DNA of 9,275 bases, taken from assembly GCA_016839385.1 (NCBI GenBank), contig JAEOUK010000237.1, positions 1 to 9,275 of the forward strand. The letters are read 5' to 3'. This document shows positions 1 to 6,402 of the stretch, in pieces (position 1 is the first letter of the stretch; each line of letters starts with the position of its first letter). The position numbers were made by a program, and so were the translations under genes. This stretch comes from Promethearchaeota archaeon. GTDB lineage: Archaea > Asgardarchaeota > Lokiarchaeia > Sigynarchaeales > MK-D1. The notes beneath the pieces were generated by a model, which ran no database searches, had not been told where the DNA came from, and saw only the letters and a program-made list of their open reading frames with translations.

Positions 1-347
1 AACATACGATCTTCAAATGGTAAATCATGTGCATCCCCAACGAAAAAATCGACTTTCGATCCTAGTTTTTTTGCATGAGCAATAGATTTTGCTATCTCGA
101 TCGATTTTTTTGCGATATCTATCCCAATTACTTGAAAGTTATATTTTTCCGCTAAGTAAAAAACACTTTTTCCTCTCCCGCATCCGATTACTAATACCTT
201 TAGATCGTCCGGTAGTGGATATAATTCAAATAATTTATCCCAAGAACCCATTCCAGTCCAATTGATAGATTCTAAATTCATTTTACTAAGCAGATCATAC
301 CAATCCAAGGATTCCCATTCTTTGATATCTATGTCGAATTTTGCCAT
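1..347 (-). CDS. Class I SAM-dependent methyltransferase, 3' part missing at window edge
   Basis: This leftward reading frame starts at an ATG (347-345) and is still open at base 1, giving 115 residues. It shows the N-terminal half of a Rossmann-fold methyltransferase: glycine-rich motif I VLVIGCGRG (residues 51-59), the acidic end of beta-2 in IGIDIAKKS (D77, expected to bind the ribose hydroxyls of SAM), and VGDAHDLPFED (103-113) at the motif II/III position. The family transfers a methyl group from S-adenosylmethionine, but the substrate-determining C-terminal half lies outside the window, so the substrate cannot be named. No Shine-Dalgarno site is visible before the ATG; an A/T-rich stretch (about 373-381) lies roughly 26-34 bases upstream, compatible with a leaderless archaeal transcript. 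The gene is divergent from the beta-propeller gene on its right. Fold assignment is firm; substrate unknown. Confidence 0.85.
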   Translation of the reverse strand, partial: MAKFDIDIKEWESLDWYDLLSKMNLESINWTGMGSWDKLFELYPLPDDLKVLVIGCGRGKSVFYLAEKYNFQVIGIDIAKKSIEIAKSIAHAKKLGSKVDFFVGDAHDLPFEDRM

Positions 348-426
348 ATAAACTGTAAGGATTCTAAACTCTTTATTTTCTATGGTATTTCCCAAACTCT
401 TAATTTTGTTATTCGATCTAGTAAGT

Positions 427-1443
427 ATGTTTGAGTCTTGGGAAATCTATGAACCTTACAAGACAGGAAAGATGGCACATGGTTCCACTCTTGCTGAACT
501 TGGGAATGGAGATATAATTTCTGCATGGTATTCAGGAAAGTCCGAGAAGAATGCAAATGTTGGAATATTTACTTCCATATTCATCAAATTCGAACAGCGA
601 TGGTCGGAACCTCAATTACTTGAAAAAAAGGACAATAAAAGCACGGAAGGTAATCCAGTCTTATTTTATGATTCGGAAATGAATCGAATTTGGCTCTTCT
701 GGGTAACTGTCAACAAAATGATGAAAATTGCAGGGGAATGGTACTTTGGTGGATGGAGTAAAGGGCAAGTTAAATGTAAACACTCTGATGATAATGGGCA
801 AACGTGGACTGATCCTCGCTATCTCCATAAACCTTGGGGATGGATGGTACGGAATAAACCCCTTCGCATGTCAAATGGAACAGTTATTTTACCTTTCTAC
901 GTAGAGTTATTTAGATATTATTCCTCGTTTCTATTCTGTTCTGTTGAATCTTTAAAAAAAGGTGCAGTAGAAAGTGTGTGGGTAAAAGGACCCGATATCA
1001 AATCAGGATTACTTCAACCTACCGTCGTGGAGTTATCAAGAGGTCATCTTCTAAGCTTTCACCGAACTACAAGTGGAGGTCCCTTTTCAGGAAAAATAGC
1101 ATCATCTGAGAGTATGGATTATGGGATAACTTGGTCCCATGCGGAAGCTACATTACTCCCCAATCCAAATTCAGGTTGCGATATGATAATCTTACCGAAT
1201 GGTAATTTAGTTCTCGCATTCAATAATTCCTCCAAAAATCGAAATGATTTATCTATTGGATATTCTCAAGATGGGGGTAAAACCTGGCCGATAATTAAAT
1301 CCATCGAATATGAGAAAGGTCAAAGGTTTTCCTATCCCGCCATTATTAAAGCTAGAGATGATACAATCTATTGTACATACACAAATAGACGGAAAAACAT
1401 TAAATGCGTTCACTTTGACGAAGCGTGGTTATTGTCAGAATGA
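427..1443 (+). CDS. Sialidase-like BNR/Asp-box beta-propeller protein (COG4692 type)
   Basis: From the ATG at 427 this is a 338-residue protein with three clear Asp-box repeats of the form S-x-D-x-G-x-T-W: SDDNGQTW, SMDYGITW and SQDGGKTW (about residues 120-127, 229-236 and 280-287). HGSTLAELGNGDIISAWYSG near the N-terminus, RNKPLRMSNGTVILPFY in the middle and DMIILPNGNLVLAFN later match the layout of COG4692 predicted neuraminidases, six-bladed propellers mostly annotated by homology. I do not see the FRIP motif of classical sialidases, so sialic-acid cleavage should not be assumed; a glycan-related hydrolase or lyase role is possible. The same frame can start at an ATG at 382, adding a hydrophobic stretch (FPKLLILLFDLV) too short and Asp-interrupted to be a convincing signal peptide. 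I prefer 427: it leaves 79 rather than 34 bp to the divergent neighbour, and a TATA-like TTAATTTT (399-406) sits about 25 bases before it. Neither start has a Shine-Dalgarno site. Confidence 0.8.
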   Translation: MFESWEIYEPYKTGKMAHGSTLAELGNGDIISAWYSGKSEKNANVGIFTSIFIKFEQRWSEPQLLEKKDNKSTEGNPVLFYDSEMNRIWLFWVTVNKMMKIAGEWYFGGWSKGQVKCKHSDDNGQTWTDPRYLHKPWGWMVRNKPLRMSNGTVILPFYVELFRYYSSFLFCSVESLKKGAVESVWVKGPDIKSGLLQPTVVELSRGHLLSFHRTTSGGPFSGKIASSESMDYGITWSHAEATLLPNPNSGCDMIILPNGNLVLAFNNSSKNRNDLSIGYSQDGGKTWPIIKSIEYEKGQRFSYPAIIKARDDTIYCTYTNRRKNIKCVHFDEAWLLSE

Positions 1444-1504
1444 TTAAAAGGATGAATCGAAACCTTATTATCGAAATTCTCATTCTACCTACAAAATTGA
1501 AACT

Positions 1505-2623
1505 GTGAAAAGCTTCATGTCATGGAAAGATAAATTTATCGCGGCAGAAAGAGACCGAAACAAAAAAGATGATGAAGAATATGAAGGTACTCTTTATGCG
1601 TATTATAAAGGAATGAAATGGTGGAAATCCATATTAGAGGGTTTCAAAGTATTAGCAAAAACCTATTTACCAACACTTTTAATCACTGTTTCAGTAATGT
1701 TACTATTTTCAATTATTGTTACTTTAGCATTGACTAACTGGCATTGGGGTGTAGCAGAGAAAACATTTCCTCTCTTAGAAATTATTAACAAATATCCTGA
1801 AGGTACTCTTTTAACTGATTTTTCAGCGGAGGACCAAGAACTCTATAATGCATTATATCCAATATATAGAAGATCATCTAGTTGGTTTAACATCGTAAGT
1901 TTATTCGTTAATTATCTCCCCGTGGGAATTTGTGGTGTGATTGTTTCAAAATATACATTGGAAAAAGCGAAAGGGAACGATGTAAAGTTTTTTGACACCG
2001 TAAAACAAACTTTTGACGGGAACAAGATAAAAGTCACATTATTGATAATGCTAATACTCTCGGCATTAATTTCGATAGGATTTGCATTTTATTTCATTCC
2101 TGGTATCATTATCCTGATCATGGTAGGTTTGTGTTTCCCAACTTTGGCTGACACAGATAAAGGAATAAAAGACGTACTAAATGATGGATTCCAATTAGGG
2201 AAAGAATTTCGATTGCGAACAACTATTCTCGTAATCATAACCGTCGCATTTTTCTCATTCTTTGGGAATAATTTTGCACAACTCTTCTTTTCACCGATCT
2301 GGAACGATGCAGTTCGACAATCTTGGTTAGATCCTGCAACTCGAAATTGGGGGATGATATTTTACACTAATATCATGAATTTTACGACTACTGCAGTATT
2401 TTTACCAATTATCTATGCTTTCTTCGCAGTGCATTATTTAGAATTAGGTGTACAAAAGAATGTTGAGTGGTTTGATTTCACCCCCCTTACAAAGAAAAAA
2501 GTAGTAGAAATTGAAACCAAAGATCTTTTGATGAATATTATACCATTCGCAATTTTTACTGTTATCAGTGTTGTGTTATCAGTTTTCATGATAATAGAAA
2601 ACATTCAAGCTCGTCTAGCGTAA
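1505..2623 (+). CDS. Multipass integral membrane protein, about seven helices
   Basis: A 372-residue protein with a charged N-terminal cytoplasmic-looking segment (residues 1-45, KDKFIAAERDRNKKDDEE) and about seven hydrophobic segments near residues 53-77, 126-148, 177-196, 197-215, 239-261, 286-309 and 341-364. The middle part, with a FIPGIIILIMVGLCFPTLAD-like helix followed by an amphipathic KGIKDVLNDGFQLGKEF stretch, resembles the repeated helix plus 'L.dg..l' pattern of the YciC/DUF975/GlpQ-membrane-domain group of poorly characterised proteins; this resemblance is by eye and weak. No catalytic motif or transporter signature is visible, so no function is assigned. The GTG at 1505 is used; an ATG four codons on (1517) is an equal alternative, and neither has a clear Shine-Dalgarno site. 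It lies 61 bp after the propeller gene on the same strand and may be co-transcribed with it. It ends convergently, 21 bp from the next gene. Confidence 0.75.
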   Translation: MKSFMSWKDKFIAAERDRNKKDDEEYEGTLYAYYKGMKWWKSILEGFKVLAKTYLPTLLITVSVMLLFSIIVTLALTNWHWGVAEKTFPLLEIINKYPEGTLLTDFSAEDQELYNALYPIYRRSSSWFNIVSLFVNYLPVGICGVIVSKYTLEKAKGNDVKFFDTVKQTFDGNKIKVTLLIMLILSALISIGFAFYFIPGIIILIMVGLCFPTLADTDKGIKDVLNDGFQLGKEFRLRTTILVIITVAFFSFFGNNFAQLFFSPIWNDAVRQSWLDPATRNWGMIFYTNIMNFTTTAVFLPIIYAFFAVHYLELGVQKNVEWFDFTPLTKKKVVEIETKDLLMNIIPFAIFTVISVVLSVFMIIENIQARLA

Positions 2624-2634
2624 TTGTATAGAGA

Positions 2635-2650
2635 TTTTTCTTTTTTATTT
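2635..2650 (+). terminator. Oligo-T terminator after the membrane protein gene
   Basis: Eleven bases after the stop codon of the membrane protein the plus strand carries T5-C-T6-A-T3 with no strong hairpin before it. Oligo-T tracts of this kind are the usual intrinsic terminators in Archaea. It overlaps the last codons of the convergent metallo-hydrolase gene. The position between convergent genes supports the call. Confidence 0.5.
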
Positions 2651-3712
2651 TCCATATTTTTTATACAAAAGTTCCCTATTGAATTCTAAAATTGGAATAT
2701 TCTCTTTTTCAAAATTCAGTTCATTAAATAAATTAGAATTGAATAACCGGATATTTCCTCGTTCTGAATTTAAAATATCCCAATAATTCTTGAATTGAGA
2801 ATCTCGAAGTAAATGATGATCCAATATTACCTCATCAAAATTTTTTACAATTCCTATGGTATTATCCAAGGTCTGATTTAACAAATGAACGGTATTTTGT
2901 TGCCGTAATAAAGAAGTAAATGGCCCGCCTAATGCAATAACGTGATTGGATTCATTATCTGAAAAGAATTGGTTGTGAATTGCAGTGAGTTCATTTTTCA
3001 ATGCAATCAGAAATTCATAATCGTCTCTTGAAGGCATCCCTTGCACATCTGGGAAAAAATAAAAGAACTCTTCCTCGTAAGCTATAATCAACGGTTGGAT
3101 GAAAATTTCTTTAGCATCTGTGCGCATTCCGTGTAAAAATTCTCTGGGGAACAGAAAATGTGTATTTCCAACTGTAAATGAGTCCAATAACCCCGATTGA
3201 ATCTTTAAATGACAATTTCTCTGGTAAAAAGATGATTCTTCCTGGAAATTGTCTCTCCCGACTCGATATGAGTCCACGTTTAAATTCATAAGATCTTGGT
3301 GAAATTTTTCTCCTCTTTTTTTTTGATTGAAATTTATTTTCGATCTATATTGCTTGCAAAGAATCTTTTTTCCCGAGTACAGTGAACTAAAATAATTCTT
3401 GGAACTGTTAATATACTCATCATCTTCAAGATTTGGCTTGAAATGATCATGATGATAGTGACTTATGAATAAAATATCACAATCAGTGCTTTCTATCAAT
3501 ATTTTCGTCGTGTATTGATCTAATTTCTCATATTCTAAGTAATGTGGAATTTTGAATTTCTTATAGGGTCCTAAAGCACAGCCGGGATCTAGCATCAAGG
3601 TTATGTCTGGCGTTTTGAGTTTTATACTAAAAGACCGAACTCCATAACTTTCGCTACAAATGGGATGGATTTTGATATGATTATTGTGGAGAACGTTGTT
3701 AGATGATACCAC
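2645..3712 (-). CDS. UPF0282/COG2248-type metallo-beta-lactamase-fold hydrolase
   Basis: A 355-residue protein of the metallo-beta-lactamase superfamily. The N-terminal pattern I-x-P-x-x-S-E-S-x-G-V-R-S (residues 15-27), LDPGCALGP (41-49), the metal site H85-Y-H87-H-D89-H90 (HxHxDH) after ILFIS, the later aspartate in FPDVQG (D222), and GGP (262-264) with LDHHLLRD (297-304) match the archaeal UPF0282/COG2248 family, whose substrate is not established to my knowledge. At 355 residues it is somewhat longer than what I recall as typical (around 300-330). The GTG at 3712 is taken as the start because an in-frame TAG (3724-3722) lies four codons upstream and no ATG occurs in the next 25 codons. 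A weak Shine-Dalgarno AAGGT (3728-3724) precedes it by 11 bases. It is divergent from the tRNA gene and convergent with the membrane protein gene. Fold and metal binding are confident; reaction unknown. Confidence 0.85.
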   Translation of the reverse strand: MVSSNNVLHNNHIKIHPICSESYGVRSFSIKLKTPDITLMLDPGCALGPYKKFKIPHYLEYEKLDQYTTKILIESTDCDILFISHYHHDHFKPNLEDDEYINSSKNYFSSLYSGKKILCKQYRSKINFNQKKRGEKFHQDLMNLNVDSYRVGRDNFQEESSFYQRNCHLKIQSGLLDSFTVGNTHFLFPREFLHGMRTDAKEIFIQPLIIAYEEEFFYFFPDVQGMPSRDDYEFLIALKNELTAIHNQFFSDNESNHVIALGGPFTSLLRQQNTVHLLNQTLDNTIGIVKNFDEVILDHHLLRDSQFKNYWDILNSERGNIRLFNSNLFNELNFEKENIPILEFNRELLYKKYGK

Positions 3713-3770
3713 GCTATGATTCTACCTTAATGGGTTATTAATAGTTGTACAGATTAAGAAAGGCTTATAT

Positions 3771-3779
3771 TAATATAAA
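3771..3779 (-). promoter_or_regulatory. Candidate TATA box for the metallo-hydrolase gene
   Basis: On the minus strand TTTATATTA lies 59-67 bases before the GTG start at 3712, inside a 24-base run with almost no G or C (3764-3787). A start of transcription about 25 bases downstream (near 3748) would leave a leader of roughly 35 bases, enough to hold the AAGGT site at 3728-3724. Call rests on position and composition only. Confidence 0.4.
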
Positions 3780-3826
3780 TATTAAACAGATTACTCACAT
3801 TGAAATACAGAACAATTAAAAGTATG

Positions 3827-3834
3827 TATTAAAA
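3827..3834 (+). promoter_or_regulatory. Candidate TATA box for tRNA-Leu
   Basis: TATTAAAA on the plus strand begins 29 bases before the first base of the tRNA, the usual spacing of an archaeal TATA box when transcription starts at or just before the mature 5' end. The surrounding sequence is AT-rich, so chance is possible. Confidence 0.35.
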
Positions 3835-3855
3835 ACATTTGTGAATAAAAATCAA

Positions 3856-3973
3856 GCAGGGGTAACCAAGCCAGGTCAAACTCTGAGACCGCTCACTGTG
3901 GGTCAGATGATACGGTGCCGGACTTAAGATCCGGTCTCATAGGAGTTCGTGCGTTCGAATCGCACCCCCTGCA
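3856..3973 (+). tRNA. tRNA-Leu (anticodon UAA), intron-containing
   Basis: All arms can be drawn by hand. The acceptor stem GCAGGGG (3856-3862) pairs perfectly with CCCCTGC (3966-3972), with discriminator A at 3973 and no encoded CCA. The D-stem is ACC (3865-3867) with GGT (3914-3916), and the D-loop AAGCCAGGTCAAA carries the G18-G19 pair of a typical leucine tRNA. The anticodon stem is CCGGA/TCCGG (3918-3922/3930-3934) around loop CTTAAGA, anticodon TAA at 3925-3927. A long class II variable arm has CTC/GAG pairing (3936-3938/3943-3945). The T-arm is GTGCG-TTCGAAT-CGCAC (3949-3965). The gene spans 118 bases. Removing the insertion at 3881-3913 gives an 85-nt leucine tRNA of normal length, which reads UUA codons and, by wobble, possibly UUG. 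A short T4 (3975-3978) follows as terminator. Its 3' end is ten bases from the stop codon of a convergent gene. Confidence 0.95.
3881..3913 (+). other. 33-nt tRNA intron in the D-arm (between positions 22 and 23)
   Basis: The insertion separates A22 of the D-loop from G23 of the D-stem. A bulge-helix-bulge can be drawn that predicts exactly these ends. The inner helix is TCTGA (3882-3886) with TCAGA (3903-3907). The 4-bp central helix is GTCA (3875-3878, exon) with TGAT (3908-3911, intron), one pair being G-T. The 3-nt bulges are AAC (3879-3881) and ACG (3912-3914), each cut after its second base. The outer helix is poor, so this is a relaxed motif closed by the D-stem. Shifting either boundary by one base would change the mature tRNA, so the assignment is unambiguous. 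Archaeal splicing endonuclease is the expected processing enzyme. Confidence 0.85.
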
Positions 3974-3983
3974 CTTTTCCCTA

Positions 3984-6029
3984 CTATTTCTTGTCTAAGT
4001 TATACGCGACCTTATATCCATCATGAACCGCTTCCAAAAGGGTTCTAGGTTTTTTGCAATCTCCTATTCGATATACCTTTGCTTGCATATTCATTTTTTT
4101 TAATTGATTATATAGATCTTGATTAGGTCTTACACCAGTTGCAAGAATAAATGTATCAATATTGCCAATTGTTTTTTCCTCGTTGTTATGCGTGAAATGA
4201 ACAGATTTACCTTCAAATTTGGTAATGGTAGCATTGGTAATAACATCGATTCCCAGATGTTTAACCTCATCGAGCATAGTCCAACGCGTACTTTTTCCAA
4301 TACTATTTCCAATTCGGGGCAACATTTCTATAATTGTCACTCTGCGAGGTCCTCTACTCCATTTTTTCATAATTTCTTCTAGTGGAAGTGCTTTGTAAGT
4401 ATATAAGAAATGTGCAACATCAGGAGTCATTGCTCCCAATCTTTGAGCCCAAATCGCAACTTCTGTCCCCGTTGCGGCTCCTCCGACAACCACAACATTT
4501 TTACCAACGGGATGATCTCCTACAAGCGCTTCATCTGCAAAACAGATATCACTCCCCAATGATCCATCAATTCCTGGAATTGGAGGAATAGAGAATTTAA
4601 CACCCGTAGCTACTATCACTGCATCCGGATTGTATTCCTTTACAATTTCAGGAGTAACTTCCATGCCATATTTCACTTGCAATGGCACACGTTGAATTTG
4701 GTCTTTATAATAATCATACATTCTTTTGAGTTCATCTCTGTATCCGGGTATCCCTGGAATTGTAGAAGCCTGCAATTGTCCTCCAATATCATCTCGCTTT
4801 TCCACTACTAGTACCTCGTGCCCCAATATTGTCGCAACTCTAGCTGCTTCTAAACCAGCAACTCCTGCTCCAGCAATAAGAACTTTTTTCGGATGCTCCG
4901 CTTTCCTCGAAAGGTTGTATTTTCCTTCACGTGAGGTTTCAAAATTACGCATACATTGGATGGGTTCCATCTGAAACACTCCATCAAAGCATGCATTACA
5001 AGCTACACAATATAGAATATCCTTTTCTCGATGTTCCTTTACCTTATTAACAAAATAGGGATCTGCAATGAACGCACGTCCCATGCAGATAGCATCTGCT
5101 TTTTCATCTCGAAGAACGGATTCTGCTAATTCTGGGGTATTAATTCGGTTACTGGCAAATACGGGAACATCAACTTGGGTTTTTATATTTTGAGCTAAGT
5201 ATGTAAACACTCCGGGAGGGACGCCCATTGTTAATTGAGGAGTACGAGTCTCATGCCATCCTCCGGTAACATTTATCCAATCAACTCCTTCTTCTACATA
5301 GAGTTTGGCAATTTTTGCTTTTTCTACATATGTATTACTTTCTGGAATAAAATCATCCCCACCTACACGGATACCAACAGTATAATCATCACCCACTCGT
5401 TCACGAACCTTTCGAACCACTTCCAATGGAAATTTAATTCGATTTTCCCACGGACCTCCATATTCGTCTTCCCGTTTGTTTGTAACCGGACTTAGGAATT
5501 GATCCATCAAATATCCTGCACTACCAAGGAGCTCAACTGCGTCATAGTTGGCTTTCTTTGCGCGAACCGCTGCTTTTGCGATGGTATCTTGCACCTCATG
5601 AATTTCATCAATCGTCAAGGTTCGTGATGTTGATTTTGAAAATCTACTGTAAACTGAAGATGCTGACACATTGTCTTCCCCACTAAGAAACGGCATAGCA
5701 TATCTACCAGCGTGATAAAGTTGTGCAGCAATTTTCGTATCATGCTGATGAACCGAATCTGCTAATTTCTTCAAACCTGGAATAAATTTATCGTCTTCGA
5801 TGCTGATCATAGCGGGGGCACCTGCTCGTTTTTCAACAGCACATCCCCCAATGATGATCATTCCCACCCCGCCTTTTGCACGTTCTGTGTAGAAGTTCAT
5901 GAGTTGATCATTCATTTCCCCATTAAGACAATAATTAAGATGCATCGCAGGAACTACAATCCGATTTCTTATTGTAAATGTTTTGAGTTTAAGTGGTTCA
6001 AACAGCTTGATGTATTTCAAGGCTTTCAC
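3984..6029 (-). CDS. 2,4-dienoyl-CoA reductase-like FMN/FAD/4Fe-4S oxidoreductase
   Basis: A 681-residue protein with the full three-part layout of the FadH/trimethylamine-dehydrogenase/BaiCD branch of the old yellow enzyme family. An FMN-binding TIM barrel (about 8-335) starts LFEPLKLKTFTIRNRIVVPAM and carries QLYHAGRY (103-110). LGSAGYLMDQFLSP (168-181) and GGWHETRTP (256-264) place Y173 and H259 where E. coli FadH has its catalytic Tyr and His. An iron-sulfur motif follows, C341-x2-C344-x2-C347-x11-C359. The FAD domain has GAGVAGLEAA (387-396) and a GD motif (656-657), and the NAD(P)H-binding motif is GGAATGTE (516-523). The family passes electrons from NAD(P)H through FAD and Fe-S to FMN to reduce a conjugated double bond; 2,4-dienoyl-CoA is the best guess, another enoate is possible. 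The Fe-S spacing C-x2-C-x2-C is like trimethylamine dehydrogenase rather than FadH (C-x2-C-x3-C). The GTG start lacks a Shine-Dalgarno site and overlaps the stop of the preceding small ORF, suggesting coupled translation. Confidence 0.9.
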   Translation of the reverse strand: MKALKYIKLFEPLKLKTFTIRNRIVVPAMHLNYCLNGEMNDQLMNFYTERAKGGVGMIIIGGCAVEKRAGAPAMISIEDDKFIPGLKKLADSVHQHDTKIAAQLYHAGRYAMPFLSGEDNVSASSVYSRFSKSTSRTLTIDEIHEVQDTIAKAAVRAKKANYDAVELLGSAGYLMDQFLSPVTNKREDEYGGPWENRIKFPLEVVRKVRERVGDDYTVGIRVGGDDFIPESNTYVEKAKIAKLYVEEGVDWINVTGGWHETRTPQLTMGVPPGVFTYLAQNIKTQVDVPVFASNRINTPELAESVLRDEKADAICMGRAFIADPYFVNKVKEHREKDILYCVACNACFDGVFQMEPIQCMRNFETSREGKYNLSRKAEHPKKVLIAGAGVAGLEAARVATILGHEVLVVEKRDDIGGQLQASTIPGIPGYRDELKRMYDYYKDQIQRVPLQVKYGMEVTPEIVKEYNPDAVIVATGVKFSIPPIPGIDGSLGSDICFADEALVGDHPVGKNVVVVGGAATGTEVAIWAQRLGAMTPDVAHFLYTYKALPLEEIMKKWSRGPRRVTIIEMLPRIGNSIGKSTRWTMLDEVKHLGIDVITNATITKFEGKSVHFTHNNEEKTIGNIDTFILATGVRPNQDLYNQLKKMNMQAKVYRIGDCKKPRTLLEAVHDGYKVAYNLDKK

Positions 6030-6172
6030 TCGGGAATTTTTTCTAGATAATCCATAATTGTCGTAAAAAAAGGTTCAGTTTCCATATTTCTTTTTTGAAA
6101 TTCTTTTTTCCAAAATATTAAAAATTCGTTACAATCTAAAGTTTTTCCTTTACCTTTGACTTTTTCTATCAC
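6026..6172 (-). CDS. Small unrecognised ORF (48 aa) overlapping the flavoprotein start
   Basis: A 48-codon frame starts at GTG (6172-6170) and ends in a TGA (6028-6026) that shares bases with the GTG start of the flavoprotein in the string GAGTGA. A strong Shine-Dalgarno AGAGGT (6186-6181) sits eight bases before the GTG, and an in-frame TAG lies seven codons before the start (at the edge of that site), so the ORF cannot be longer. The product is soluble-looking: a basic start (IEKVKGKGK), a middle segment LDCNEFLIFWKKEFQKR, and an acidic end MDYLEKIPE. I do not recognise it. There is a single Cys, so no metal site is evident. It could be a small partner protein of the flavoprotein, or a leader ORF that sets its translation. 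The combination of start site, spacing and stop-start overlap makes it more than a chance frame, but its sequence alone does not prove it is coding. Confidence 0.55.
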   Translation of the reverse strand: MIEKVKGKGKTLDCNEFLIFWKKEFQKRNMETEPFFTTIMDYLEKIPE

Positions 6173-6180
6173 TTCAAAGG

Positions 6181-6186
6181 ACCTCT
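6181..6186 (-). promoter_or_regulatory. Shine-Dalgarno site of the 48-aa ORF
   Basis: AGAGGT on the minus strand, eight bases ahead of the GTG at 6172. It decides the start of the small ORF and is the only clear ribosome binding site upstream of the flavoprotein gene, whose own GTG has none. Confidence 0.55.
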
Positions 6187-6361
6187 ATTATTACTACATA
6201 AAATCATGCAATGGTTAATCCTCTCTATGAAGTATATCAATTTAGTCAAAATGATTCTTTTTACATAATAAAAGGTTTTGAAGGTTGATACCCGTTGAAA
6301 ATATCAATTATCAATAAAATGAACAAAATTTTTAATTTCATCAACTTTGTAATACAAAGAT

Positions 6362-6369
6362 ATTTATAC
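6362..6369 (+). promoter_or_regulatory. Candidate TATA box of the membrane protein/regulator operon
   Basis: TTTATACT lies 34-41 bases before the ATG at 6403, within the divergent spacer. A transcription start about 25 bases downstream would fall close to the GGTGA site at 6390-6394, which is tight; an A/T-rich run at 6325-6337 is an alternative box. Low certainty. Confidence 0.3.
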
Positions 6370-6402
6370 TACGGATGACTCTATTACACGGTGAATTGAA
6401 AA

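Noticed and set aside
3881..3913. Reading the interrupted tRNA as a pseudogene or as a short regulatory hairpin
   Set aside because: All other tRNA parts are perfect, and the insertion folds into a bulge-helix-bulge whose predicted cuts restore a normal leucine tRNA. An intron fits better than decay.
4119..5495. Plus-strand frames of 69-87 codons opposite the flavoprotein
   Set aside because: They lie wholly within a strongly supported gene, their translations are low-complexity or Ser/Cys-rich as expected for antisense frames, and no start signals precede them.
6206..6268. Plus-strand 20-codon hydrophobic frame in the divergent spacer
   Set aside because: It has no Shine-Dalgarno site or promoter of its own, is very short, and AT-rich sequence readily gives hydrophobic frames. 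I see no support for translation.
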